Shown here: positions 47,707-60,548 of the stretch, piece by piece
How positions within the stretch are numbered: the stretch's first letter is position 1
How the letters are laid out: each line of letters starts with the position of its first letter
Assembly (NCBI GenBank): GCA_000181795.3
Contig: CM012953.1
Coordinates: 4,272,292-4,336,291 of the forward strand
Direction: 5' to 3'
Source: Trichinella spiralis
Taxonomy: Eukaryota; Nematoda; Enoplea; Trichinellida; Trichinellidae
Length of the DNA stretch: 64,000 bases
Program-made: the position numbers and the translations under genes
The notes under the pieces: generated by a model
The model's database searches: none
What the model was told of the DNA's origin: nothing
Seen by the model: the letters and a program-made list of their open reading frames with translations, nothing else

Positions 47707-50700
47707 ACCTTAAATGATTGAAAATAAAATTTCTTCCCTTTTGTTTTTTTTACAAATTTTACATAAATTCTTTTAATAAACAACTGTTTTCGTTCGAATT
47801 ATTTTAAAATTGCAAATCATTTCCATCATAAATGAACTGATGAATTATTAAGATAAAAAAATAGTAAAAGAAAACCAAGAAAGCAATTATTAATGCTTCG
47901 AACAATTAATATTTGGAAAGAAGCAGGTAAGTTGACCAACGTGAAGCAAAAAGCTGACAAGGAACAAAGCGCAAAGTGTAGATATAAAGTTTGACATGCT
48001 ATTTTTGCATTTTTGAAATATGAAAAAAAATCGATAAAAAAAGTTTTAAAATAAACGCACAGGCTTAATTGCAATCACGTTCAAATGAAACGTTTGAAAA
48101 CACAGTCCTGAGAAATTCAATGGCTATATGCATGTAGTAAGGATGCTGCTGCATCACAAGCCGAACAACAACAACCTAGCTGATGCTTTTCAGCGTCATT
48201 TGAAAAGTGAAGAAACTTGCATATCAAAATAAATTTCAGTAGCTTAATAATAATGATAATAATAATAAATGATAAGTTGGAAAAACAAAAAAGAAAGTAC
48301 AAGCGAATTTAATTTGTACAAAGAATTGTTATCTATAAAATAATTCGAATCATTTGATTACTCCGTAAACATATATACTGAGTAAATGGAATGGAAATTG
48401 TACAAATTGATCAAACGAAACATAAATTAATATATATATGAATGTACAAGATATGCAAAGTTGGAAAATTTAAAGTTTCTTATTGTTCTGCTTTGGAAAA
48501 TATTTGTAAAAGTAAAAATGTAAATACAAAGAGTAAAGCATAAATTTGAACAAATGTTCGATTGACAAATTGATCAGGGGTTCAATCAAAGGAGACGTTA
48601 TCCCAACATCTCGTTGCTTGATTATCCGAACAATTTGACAAACAGCCAAAGGAAACAATCTTCAACAAGCTGCCGAAGATGCAAAATTAAAGTGGATGAT
48701 GATGATGAATTGATTTTAATCAAAATCTAAGTTGCATCAATGAGAAAGTAACAACAGTTGAGTGAGAAAGTGAAAATCGAATGAAATAATTTTATTTCCA
48801 TTTCTCGACTCAGTTCAGCAATAAAATTGAATAAAATCAAACAAAACTGTCAACATTATTAATAATAATTGAAAATGGCTTCTTTTAATAGCTTTCAAAA
48901 CTAAATTAACACTCAAAACATAAATATATTTATACAGCTTGAAAATATTGGAAAAAATTAATCCAAATTTTAAAATAATTTAACTTTAAATGATTAAAAA
49001 ATCACAAATTTAATTGTAAATAAGTGCTTTTTTTAAGTTTAATTTGAATATATTTACTCCGAGTGTCTAAAGGTAATAATTTGAATCATTATTCAATTAA
49101 AAAAATAAATATTCCAAGATGGAAACGAGCACTTGCCAAAACAATTTCAAACCCTCTCTCAGAAGTTTGATATTATTTCTATCGATGATGCTCATGATGG
49201 TTTTCTTTCATTGGAGCAAAATTTCACTCAGAATCATCAGAATTTCAAAAATTGCACAAATTACCACGCATTAGGGGAAAAAAATTCTTTTTTTTTGTTT
49301 ATATATTATGAAATATGCACTGAACGCGCGATTTAATGAAATTCGACGTAAAATAACAAACAATAAATGGATGACTGACTAATCGATACAGAATCAGTTG
49401 GAAATATTTCAACGAATATTGAAATGTTCAAATTTGACAATCAACCGAATCAGCCGAGAGCAACGTTGTTGTGCTTTGAGTGACAAACAATAAATAATGG
49501 AATAAACAATTTGCATTTTAAAACACTTCAAAACGCGCACATTTCAAAAGCAATATATCATTTGTCAACGACGAGACGAAAAACGACAAACAATGAATTT
49601 CTTATTTTCATGAAAATATTGTCCACTTGAGAATTGCACTTTATCAATGATAAGTCGCATAAAACTGCAATTCAAATTTACAATTTACATGCATACATAC
49701 GTGTACAACAAAAACAACAAGCGAATTGATTCGTGGTGAAATTAAAGTCGGTTTTTTTGTTTCAAAAGAAAATATTTATTTCAAAAAAATAATAAAATTC
49801 TTTGTCTTCTAAAAATAATTTGATTAACAACAATTTTATTGGTGATATTTTGAACAGACGGTTGTTGAGCAGTGCTTTGATTACCTTGAATTGTCATAAT
49901 CAAACGATGAAAAATGACGACAATTTACGAGACAGTTGAATTGAAGACGGAAATAAATTTTCATTTTCCTAAAGACATAAAATTCATGACCAGTTTTCAA
50001 AAAACAAAAGAAATGAATGTTGATTTTTGAAAAATTTCACCAGTATAAAAATAATGAAGTGTTCGAATTCATAATAAAAATTATTTCAAAAATTAATAAT
50101 ACATTTCAAATAGGTCAGAGTGAACATCAAAAAACATGCCAAGCGTTCGAATACAGTAACTTTGAAATGTGGAACAATTCCGATACTGGAGATGTGTAAC
50201 TAAGATTTCACGTTTACTGTTTTGAAATAAAAAATTACAGTGCACTGTACAATTAACGGTAATAAAGATCAAATAAAAAATTGCTTGAATACATAATGAA
50301 ATTAATTTTAAAAATATTCATTATCACAAGGATGTTTACAACAACAAAAAGAAGAAGAAGAAGAAGAAAGTTTGCACAATGTGCAACAGAGCTATTGAAT
50401 AAAATTGCAAATAATTTCATTAAAACTAGATTTTACCGTGCGCACTGAGAGCAAATTTTTCTTATTGTAACGTTGAGACGAGTTTGAAAAAGTGGAAAAG
50501 CTTTATTCCCACGTTATAGAATTCGTTGTTGAAGAATAATTTGTTAATTTGTCGAAAAAGAAAAATATAATATATTGTTTTAAATGTAAATTATTCAGTA
50601 TTAAATTTTATGATGTTTTCAAAAATAAATTATTTTTAACATTTCATTTCGTTCAATTTGAGGTGAAATCCAAGAAAAATGATGACGTCGAGTGTGAGAG

Positions 50701-50938
50701 AATAGAAGCTGAAATTGAATAAAAACGTCAAGAAGCATCGCAGAGGTCAATTGGAGTAGAAGAAGAAGAAAAAAAGGCAAAATTTCCACATCAGTTTCAT
50801 CTTTTGAAAAAGTGATCAAATGATAAATGCGTGATTTAATTTCGGCCGGAAAAATGCAATAAAGCCAGAGCAGCAGCAGCAGAAAAACAAGGAAAAATGT
50901 AAAAAAATGGGAAAATGGAAAATTCAATTATCTAATTC

Positions 50939-51000
50939 ATCCGCCGGGACCGTTTGGGGCCAGCGTGAACCGTCTCCTCAAATCAAACCACCGATTCCTA
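50939..51000. other. GC-rich islet, possible exon or small RNA
   Basis: About 60 bp (ccgccgggaccgtttggggc onward) much richer in G and C than anything nearby. It is open in more than one frame: on the plus strand within MGKWKIQLSNSSAGTVWGQ from an ATG at about 50908, and on the minus strand, after a CTATTAG acceptor, as RWFDLRRRFTLAPNGPGG followed by a stop. I cannot decide which, if any, is used. Confidence 0.3.
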
Positions 51001-51553
51001 ATAGCAAATTGATTACTGAAAATGACCTGTCAATTTCTAGCACAATTCTAAAGCTGCATTTGATTGAATAAACTTTTTGCTAATTTCATTTTCAATATTT
51101 GTTAACATGTTAGAAAAAAAAACTTTTTTTAAAATTGAAAAAAAACAACAAGAAATAATGATATGAAAAAAAATACATAAATATAAATATCATACTTTTG
51201 ACAAGTTGCATATAATGAATGATAATATGAATAATAATAAGGTACGTTCCTTGAAAACTATGAGTAATGTAGTGCTGTTTCGTTATTTTTTTACGGTATA
51301 ATTTTCAACGGTTTTAATATCAATGAAGAATAGACAATGCTGTTGTTTGTTGTTGATCTAATTATATAATGCGATCACCGTTTGGTACCATTTTCATTGG
51401 AGCATCTTTAACCAACTTGGAAGAAAACTAGTATCTGCATCTGATAGCATACGTAACTTCAACGTGTCAACTGAGACACAGATTTTACCGTAAGATAATG
51501 CTTCAGTGACACTTTCCTGTAAAACTCTTTCTTTAACACAAGTGCAAACATTG

Positions 51554-51585
51554 CTCTCTCTCTCTTTATCACACACACACACACA
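51554..51585. repeat. (CT)n then (CA)n simple repeat
   Basis: ctctctctctct followed by eight CA units, read directly. Confidence 0.85.
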
Positions 51586-52495
51586 ATAAATTTATTCAAA
51601 ATTATAAAAGCATTTCTTTTTTAAATAAACAAGAATCGCTCAAATATTTTTACAATTTAATTGTATATAACAAAAATCTGTTCATTCAAAGCATTCTATA
51701 ATATACGTTCTTGAAACAGTAATTTATACAAAAAAAAATATATATATAGTTTAGCGTAAAAATTAAAAAATAGAAAACCAAACTTCTATCATACTTTGCA
51801 TGGAAATAATAATTTTCAACAAAAAATAAATAAATAAACCGTTTCAGATAAATAATAAAATGGGTTTTAAATGAGAATTTGAACTGAACTGACGACAGGA
51901 AATAATAAAACTTCTGTTTCTAGTCTACATCTGACAGCTGCAATCTTGGCCGTCAGTTTTTCGCTTAGGAACGTTGATTTTTGCAGTCGATAATTTTAAC
52001 GTCGATTCCACTTGAGCTTTGACGCTTTAAGAACCTTGGAATTTAGCCGCTTGTTGTTCTCCAAAAGCCTGCAAAAGCAGCTCAATCTCAAAAACTATTT
52101 TCACAATGATCATTGAAAAAAAAAACAAAAAAATTAAATTCAAAAAAAAGGAAAAAAAACATTTCAAATGTCGCTAATGGCAGACCGAAGGGCATTTATC
52201 AAAAAAGCAACAATCACACAAGTAATCAATAAATTAATTTCATTTTTTAAGAATTAATGGAAACTATTCTTTGTAATGAGTAAATGTCCACATTCATTTT
52301 CAAAAAAAACAAAAAATCGTTCAATTTTTATGCATTTTTAAAAATTACGTTACATGTTCAAAATAGACAAATGCTTCTTTTATTAAATTTCTTTTCATAT
52401 TTTACTTCATAAAATAATAATAATAATAAGGCAGATAAAGCAGAGAATTCAAGAATTTACCTTTAAAAAAAGAGAAAAAACTTAGCACTTTAAAC

Positions 52496-52655
52496 TCGCA
52501 TTCTCATATTGCTTGATTGTTTTAATTTGAAAATTTCGTCGAGCATTTCTTGTTCACGTTTGTGTTCTTTGCATCAAACATTTGCGAAACTTTCCAAACA
52601 GATATCCTCTTAAATGTTGTCTATTTTTCTCTGGAATTGCAGATTGAGCATAGAA
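52496..52655 (-). other. Coding-like fragments of an unrecognised minus-strand gene
   Basis: On the minus strand, one frame gives SAIPEKNRQHLRGYLFGKF then FRKCLM after a TTTGCAG acceptor. Another gives HKREQEMLDEIFKLKQSSN then MRMR, ending at a GT donor in phase 0. A phase-0 acceptor at about 52072 follows with AFGEQQAAKFQ. The pieces look protein-like, but I could not join the first two without a frame change, and I recognise no family. Confidence 0.25.
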
Positions 52656-52962
52656 CCTGCAAATCATTATTGAAATTTTATTCAATTTAAATTTGAATTT
52701 AATGCTTTAAAATTCAATTGTTTTCTTTTTTTTAATTTTAGGTTTTTCTTATGAAATGAAATATTTTCAACAAGCAACACAGTCATATTGAATGACCGAC
52801 CATCTGTTGTGCTGGTCAGCTTTTCTCTATTGATAAGATACGAATTATCAGTGGCATCAGTTTAGCTGAAATTAAGCTTTTCCTAGCTTCGCTTTAAATA
52901 TATAAATATATATATATTTCTTTTTTTCAGTCTCCACTATGCTGCTAATCTAGCAAAGGAAA

Positions 52963-52970
52963 TGACGTCA
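52963..52970. promoter_or_regulatory. Palindromic CRE (TGACGTCA)
   Basis: A perfect 8-bp cAMP response element palindrome in an AT-rich non-coding region. Such sites bind CREB/ATF bZIP factors. Function here is unproven, but it lies upstream of the coding-like fragments at 52.5 kb and of the RhoGEF. Confidence 0.4.
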
Positions 52971-54783
52971 TAATAACGCACTATCGTTCGTGATTACACG
53001 CGCCTCAGATGCAGCTGTTCTTTTTTTGCCAAAATGGAATTTCACCATGATGTTGAAAATAATTTATTTCATTTTCTTTTTTCAATTCAAAATATTAACA
53101 ACAAGAAAACAAGTTCATTTTTTCTACAAAATGTGAAACAGAAGCCAACGAAACTGATGGAAAATCTACTGTACAATTTTTCGGCCTATTCTGATGGAAA
53201 ATTATCCTATTATACAGTATTTTTATACTTTTGAAAGTGAAATAAAATTTAAAAAGTAACTCTAATGAATATTTTTTAAAAAGCTATTTCAGAAAACAGT
53301 TTTCATCATTTGATAAAATTATTTTTTCTTAATATTAATTTCACATTTCACATCGTAAGAAGTACTTTCTTTTTCTGCTTTACTGAAATTATGGAAGTAC
53401 TGTAATTTTCTAGTTGAATATTGTACATGCTCAACCAATAACATTGTTAATTTTCCTTGCACATCAAAAAATTACTATATATGTATACTGTAATTTATTT
53501 TTTAATATCATTTTTTCTATTATTGACTGTCGAATAAACCAGCCACTATAATGTAAAAAAATTGCAAATATTAGTAGGTGTTTTATTTTAAACCAAAGCT
53601 GAATATTTAAACTGTTTGAATAATTGAACGTTTATTTTTAAAAATTTTCTCAGGGAAAATGCCCCAAAAGATACTGAGCTAGAAAAAACATTTCACTGAA
53701 CAATTATAGTTAACATAGACGACCGTAATGACGCTGATCAAATCAACTAAAGACTTTAATCACGGTGAATTCCATCAGAATTTTCAAATTAAACGTTCCA
53801 TTTCGAAATTATCCAACTGTTTTTTCTCAAACTGATCGATTTCGTAAAATAATTATCGTTTTTCAATTTTTCGCATGATGGGAAAGTGTTAATTCACAAT
53901 AATTCATTTGAATCAAAATTTAACCGCTTTTATCATAATAAAAATAAATACAAACGCAATAATTATGAAAAATAAAATAATTTTAAAAAATACATGGACA
54001 AAAAAACAATACTAACTAAACTGTGGTACATGAGAAGTAGTACAAAATAATGTTTAGTAACAGATAAATAATAGATGAATTTCAAATTTTTCAAATTATT
54101 TCCATGATATATAGAAAATAGAAATCAGTGTCAAAAATTTCTACATTTTATTGCTGAAAAATATTATTATGAAAGAGCTAAAAGCCAGTGTTTTACAAAG
54201 AAGCAACAAATCTCTCAGAAACAACCTTTAGTACATTTCAGACACCTCTCATAGGAATGTATAACAAACTTCCTTTTGTATTTAGTGTAAATGTTTTTCT
54301 TCATTTCATTACTGAATTTGATAAAAATTTTTATTTTAATAAAAAGATGATTTAAAATAATAATCTACAATAATCAAATAATACAAGCTTCAACAATGGT
54401 CTATCGAAGATACCTTTTGAGCATAACACTTCGATAAAAATAAAACGAAAATTGCCGTAAATTAAATTAAATTAAATTGAACATTCAAAACAGTTATGTA
54501 AAATATTATTCTACCAATTTCACATCTTTCTTATTCATTTACATATTTGCAAGAATGTATAGCATTTGGCGTTAGTAATATAAAGTGCCTGATAGTAAAA
54601 CTGAATTCTAGGAAAAAATTACAGTAAGTAAGGGTGAGTTGTATGTTATTGTTGTCGCTGTGAGTGCGCGTGTGTTGGTTAGTATTATCAGTTCTGTTGA
54701 TTTTACAAGTTGTAGTTACTTTTTTTTTACATTTTACATTTTACAAGTTATTGTGTAATATCACAATTGAGTCATTTCTTTTC

Positions 54784-56005
54784 CAGTTCAAGGAATGAGA
54801 GTTTGTCATGGCAAACTGTATTCTAATCTGGCAGCCACACAAGTAATACGAACCAGTGAGCATGCAGATGGCCGGGTAAACGGTTCTAACATTCTATCAT
54901 CATCAGCAGCTTAATGAATTGAGACGGCTGGCTGTACAGGATCCGAGACCAGTAACAGAGGTTTACGATGAGCTGCCAAGCAATGCCTCCACCATCTTAG
55001 ATACTCCGCTTGCATTCCAACTTGAGGGCAGGCCCGGAACAATGTACAATAGGCGATCCCGGAGATACCCCCGACATCCAGCCAGGCGGCAGGATCTGCG
55101 GCTCACTGCTGAGCAGACAAGAACAAATTCTGGTGCGCATTTTAAATGTATCATTTGCTGACCAGTGATATATTCATTTTTTTAATCGAGGCTGATGTGA
55201 GGCTGCTGGTTCAGAGTAACTGCTGGTACGGGGATGGGACCTTTAAGATTGTCCCATCCTAGTACCAGCAGATGTTTACCCTTCATGTGTTGATGAGGGA
55301 TAAACTGTTAACCGTCGTATATTATTTGACTGCTAGGAAAGATTTGCTCACGTATAGCTAACTATTGATGTTTTATTATTATGTGAAGAAAGAGGCTTGC
55401 AACTTGATTCCACGACGTTTCTTTGCGATTTCGAAACAGCCTTGATCCCAGCTATTCAAGGCAACTTTCCCAACACCCAGATGCAAGGTTGCTTCTTCCA
55501 CTTTTGCCAAGCTGTGCTTAGGCATATCAAGCAACTTTATATAAAAAATGATTACATGAATAATCAGGAAGGAAGCAGAAAGTGAAAATGCTGATGGCAT
55601 TAGCATTTTTGCCGATGAACCTTGTACCCCGGGTTTCGAAATCTTAGATGTTGGGATATTGGGTCAAATGGAAGCCTTCTTCCAGTACTTCCAGCGGGAG
55701 TGGCTTCTAGATGCTAAAATTCCGCTTTGTAATGTCTATGGTGTGGCTGTGCCGACCATCAACCATCTGGAAGGTTGGCACAGTGGCATGAACAAAAGAG
55801 CACGTAAGAACCACCTGGGATTCTGTCAGTTTCTACAACTGATCATTGATGAACAGGGTAAAACTGAGACGGTGGTGCGGCAAATGGATGATGGCTATAC
55901 GTGGGGAAGGGGCTCCGTTAGACGTAGCGCAGCTTATGGAGTCCGGCAGCGCCGGGTAGCAGCGCCTATGCGTAGATTACCTCATAATGAAATCAGTATA
56001 GAACA
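54784..56005 (+). mobile_element. Degenerate MULE-type transposase gene
   Basis: Broken frames on the plus strand carry the order seen in MULE/FLYWCH proteins of invertebrates. A possible zinc-finger end (MRVCHGKLYSNLAAT) is followed by TMYNRRSRRYPRHPARRQ, then NCWYGDGTFKIVPS near 55216-55257, the catalytic-core start with the first Asp. Next come FLCDFETALIPAIQGNFPNT with the second Asp and QGCFFHFCQAVLRHIK near 55420-55540. Finally NHLEGWHSGMNKRARKNHLG occurs near 55755-55815, in which the Glu of EGWH is typically conserved. Stops and at least three frame changes separate these blocks, so it is not functional. No terminal inverted repeats were found. A 20-bp-stem hairpin interrupts the core at 55221-55270. 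Confidence 0.8.
55221..55270. repeat. 20-bp-stem inverted repeat (hairpin)
   Basis: Left arm 55221-55240 and right arm 55251-55270 are complementary at 18 of 20 positions around a 10-base loop (ctttaagatt). The left arm begins tgctggtac and the right arm ends gtaccagca. It lies in the MULE core where GDGTFKIVPS is encoded. Confidence 0.85.
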
Positions 56006-56010
56006 TTTTT

Positions 56011-57196
56011 TAAATGTCATTTTTATCATATTCCTGCACCTGTACGATTATAAAACCTCTGCACTATTCATTATTGTTGTATACATTTATTCATTATTAC
56101 TGCATAGCATATCTTTGCCCGTTGTATATACTGTAAGGTAGTTCAGTATTGTTTGTTGTTGATTATTATTGGTTGTTGTTGATTGGTGGTTGCTGTAGTA
56201 ATGTGGAGCTGTATACTACATATTTGCCTAATTCGGAAGCGCTTGTAGCGAAAAGCAGAAATGTTTCTATGCACAGCAGTCTGCTGATTAGCGCAGTCAT
56301 GAAGAAATAAAATTCCAGAAGCAAGTTATTATTTGAACAATGATGTGTAAAACTGTGAAGTAGCATTATTTTCAAACAGCAATAGGACTTATGTATTGCC
56401 ATATTCCTGTAAAGTGATACATTTTTTTTAATTTTGTGCTTGAAAATAATACACAGATAGTTTTGAGCAAATGTAGAGAAAGTTAAACAACTGTCATGAG
56501 TAAGCATATTTACATTAGAATAATTATAAATCCTTTAACGCAATAAAAGTTAGCTAACATTATTCAACATTATATATATATAATAACTTTGTTTTAAAAA
56601 ATGGAGAATGTGATTATTTGTGCCCATATAAGGTAATTCAATGGTGATGCATCCCATATTTGGGGAAACTTTGATGAAAATGATCATCTAGTCAATGATC
56701 AGAGCTGATTAAGCTAATCAAAAGCCATAAGTTATTCGACCAATTAGTGGTAAAAACTGGGTAACTAATAAAATAGCAAGACTCATTAGCCAATTACTGA
56801 TCAATCGCCGTACAGCCTATCAACGACTAGCCAATTGCCAAAAGGGAGCGGAGTTGGGGGAATATGGTACCGGACAAAACCAGACTAGCACAAATGAGAC
56901 CACCCCAATTAAAATTTTGAATTATATTAATAAATGCTTGCAAATTTCTTCCCTTTTAGCAGCTTGAAACAACCATAAGAAAATTACAAGTAATAGTTTA
57001 AAAATACATGAGAATTATTGTTTCCATGTCTCACTGATGACAAAATACGATGTGTTGAAATTCAAATTATACCAAGAGCATCATTTTAATAATAAAATAA
57101 TATAATCGAGTATTACAGAGGAACCTTCACCGAAAAAAAGATATTAAAAGTTATTTTAAATACTGCAAGAAAGGGTTGTGAAACGGTTGAAAGAAT
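56011..57196. other. Intergenic, with an unexplained less AT-rich block
   Basis: The first part is AT-rich with TTG-rich runs near 56150-56190. From about 56620 to 56925 composition changes sharply (for example aaaagggagcggagttgggg), without an intact frame or recognised motif; it may be remnant repeat DNA. The end near 57100-57196 should contain the TIMELESS 3' untranslated region. Confidence 0.45.
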
Positions 57197-60100
57197 TTAA
57201 TCTTCATCTGAAAAAGTCATCATCACATGGGAAGATTTTTCAACGCTGGAAATCGGTAAATCATCGTCGTCGTCTGAAATTGCAAGCACTTTCCTCAGCT
57301 CAATGGAAAGTTTCAGTTCTGAGTCAGAATGTTCAGCTTGTGTTGATGTGGCAGCTTGTTCACACTTAGCAGTAGACATCTCATCTTCAGAATCTTCAGA
57401 ACTTTCAATAAATGCCGAACGTTTGAACTTCAAAGCAGCAGAATTATTAGATACAACTTTAGTAGTATCGCTTTGCCGGTTGATATCCATTTCTTCAGTT
57501 TCCTGTTCAAAATCCAAAATGTCTTCCATACCACTCCCTTTCGGACGTTTTGAAATTGGAGATTTCATATGATCTGATGTTGCAATGCTATAAATTTTCC
57601 AACTTGAATATAATTTCATAATTTACTGCTACAATTATCACTGCTTATCATTATATCTACTTACTCAAATGCATCGTCTGCACTAAAAACTGAATTCCGC
57701 TGTCGTTTCGCTGCGTACAGTTTTCTCAACTTTTCAAAATTTTTCTTGTTAGAAATCAGTTCATGGCGTGAGATATTTTTATTTTCAGATTCCGGCTGAC
57801 ATTTACTATCTGTCGAGTAACTAAAAATAAATACCTAAATTGAAGGACAATAATAATACACACGAGCAAATGATATGAACCTATCAATCTGTATGTCCAT
57901 TCTTTCGGAATTGTTCAATTGTTCAGCAATGAGTTTCAATCTATCTATGCTGGCTGAAGATGGAATACACCAATATCGTTGATTTGTCATTTTGGGCGAC
58001 AGAAAGCCCAATTTAATCAAAGTTTTTGAAAATTCGAGTTCCTGAATAATTCTGTAATGTTCTTCACATTCAGGAATCAGAGGAATAAAATCCTCTTTCA
58101 GTTGATTGTTGATTGCCTCAAGAATGCATTCACGAACCCAGTGAACGACTGTATTTGAAACTAAACAAGAAAATATAAGATTTTATAAATAACAACTGCC
58201 GACATGTTCATACGGTCTTGTTCAATGCATTTAATAGCACCAGCCAGTGTGGGCGATAGTACATTAAAATCTTGAAAGGTCTTAGCAGAATTCGATACCT
58301 CTTCATTTGAACTTTCTTCATCAGAAAAAACATGCTGTTCCAAATCTGAATAAAAATTTAATATCTTTAATTTAATCAGTTAAATATTACTTGGCAGAAG
58401 TCTCATATTACTTTCATCTGATTCTGATTCTGAACGATCCAACATTTCATTCATTTTCCTTTTGTGTCTTCTTAGTACTTCAAGACCTAATTCATTCAAT
58501 TTCTTGGACACGGCACGTTTCGAATGAGCACCAGATAAATTCTGACATATCATATTGATCACATCTGAAATTCTCATAATGTGCATATAAATAGTTGGAA
58601 GATATAATTTCAAAATTTTCATTTAGAAACAATTGTACGCCTCAAAAAAGTACCTTTTGAATTTTTGAAATTTTCATACAACGATTTCAATTCTTCCTCC
58701 TCCTCAACGGACCAAGCCCACTTTGTAGAAGATTTTGATGACCTATAGCAAAGAAAAGAAAAAAGCTCTTATTATTCGCTTTATTCTTAAACAAAATGTC
58801 ATGCAAAATCATTTTTCATTACTTTTTCTTGAGTAGATAATTTTCAAAAGGCAAATTCAATCCTCTCAACGCGCGTACAATTGTCCTTCGACTAGCTGTA
58901 TTATCCAAATTTTCCATAATATAATCGGCCACATCTGTAGTATTTTTTTCAGGTTCTTCCAAAAATTTTTGGAACAAATTTTCAATTTTGCTTTCCAAAA
59001 TTGCACTTGCGATCACTTTCGACGAAGCCCCTTTTCTAAGAGAAAAAATCCAGCATTGGAAACGTACAATTGAAACAGAAATTCAAGTTAAAGTAAAAAA
59101 AAGGTGAACAAACTTGTCATAACTGCCGTAGCCGTATGAGATTTCGTAACTTTCTTTAAAATGCTTCCAAAATAAAATTTCCACGTAAATATTCGGATTG
59201 TCTTTAGCATCTTCGAAAAAGTGTTTCAACAAGCGCTTGCCAAAAGCTGTCAATTCCTGAAAAAGCATCGCTGCTTAAATGAAATTGTCAAACGTTAATT
59301 TCAAACAAAATCGAAATACGCGATATCGTTCAACATTGATGTTCGCTTTGTTAAGCTCGTCCACTTGTTGGAAAATACGAAAAAGACTTGCTTGATAAAG
59401 CAGTGGGGGGACGTTCAAATCAAATGCAACACGACTGAGCATGCTCACTATACAACTGTTCACATTGTTGGAATTTTTTCTGAAATCTTTCAAAAGCCAC
59501 ACATACCAACGCAAATAGATCGGATTTGCCAATCTGAAATTTATGTATAATTTTTAAAATATAAATAATAAATGCGAAACAAATTTTAAAGCAAAAAGCA
59601 AAAACCTTTGGATGAAATCGGTAATTTGAAAATGCACTTCGCGAATAACTTCAGTTATTCCATTCTCTTCATCTTCGTCATTTTCACACAATTCTTCATC
59701 TTCCATACAATCCGCATCATTATCTTCTAGACCAAAAACTGCGACATCATTCTCGCTATCTTCTGGATTTATTTGAAATAAAATATGATTATCAGAAAAA
59801 ATTTTTCATTCACCTCAAAAACAATATTCTCTTGAAATATATCTTTCCAAATACAGCAAAACTAAGTAGCATATTTTTGTAAATATTATGCAATTTATAT
59901 ATCACAAAGCCTACTTTTATATATGAGTGTCTAATATTCTTTTTTTATGAAATTATTAAACAAAATGTAAGTGATTAATGTTTATTCAAAATTTTACAAT
60001 TTATACCCAATTCAGCAGAATACAAGGCTGATTTCAACACTTCAATCTCCGTTTCAGCTGTGCCAAATTCTTGCTCTGTAGGCCAAAGTTCTCTATACAT

Positions 60101-60481
60101 ATAATAAAAATCAAATTCTCAACATTTATCGTAAATATTCTTCAAACATTTTTATTCTGAAATTTTCATTTTAAAAAATCCACTCTAAAAAACGCAAATA
60201 AAAATGTTTACGACTTAACAAACCTATGTTGCTCATTTTTATAAATTACACATCAGTAATTCGAAAATGTATAATATAATAAATAAGAATAAATAATTTT
60301 TGCAACACTTGCAACATACTAATATTACCGTGAAGCACGTAAAAGTGCTAAGGCTTCTGCAATATGTTCTGCCAACAATGCTTTCTGAATTCTTTGTTTA
60401 GCCGTTGTTCTGAAAAAAACACATTTATTTTGCACTTGCCATAAGAGTCACAGTTTTTTAAAATTATTATTGAAATGAATT

Positions 60482-60548
<67 letters not shown>

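Larger units (their letters stand above)
47709..54783. other. Long AT-rich region upstream of the RhoGEF
   Basis: About 7 kb with no confident coding chain. It may contain 5' untranslated exons and regulatory DNA of the RhoGEF, because the first recognised exon is preceded by an acceptor-like TTTAAG. Notable contents are listed separately: a GC-rich islet, a (CT)n/(CA)n tract, coding-like fragments at 52.0-52.65 kb and a CRE palindrome. Confidence 0.5.

Noticed and set aside
49133-53234. Several 60-67 codon plus-strand frames upstream of the RhoGEF
   Set aside because: AT-rich, rich in Asn/Lys/Phe/Ile, no conservation-like pattern or splice context; expected by chance in such sequence.
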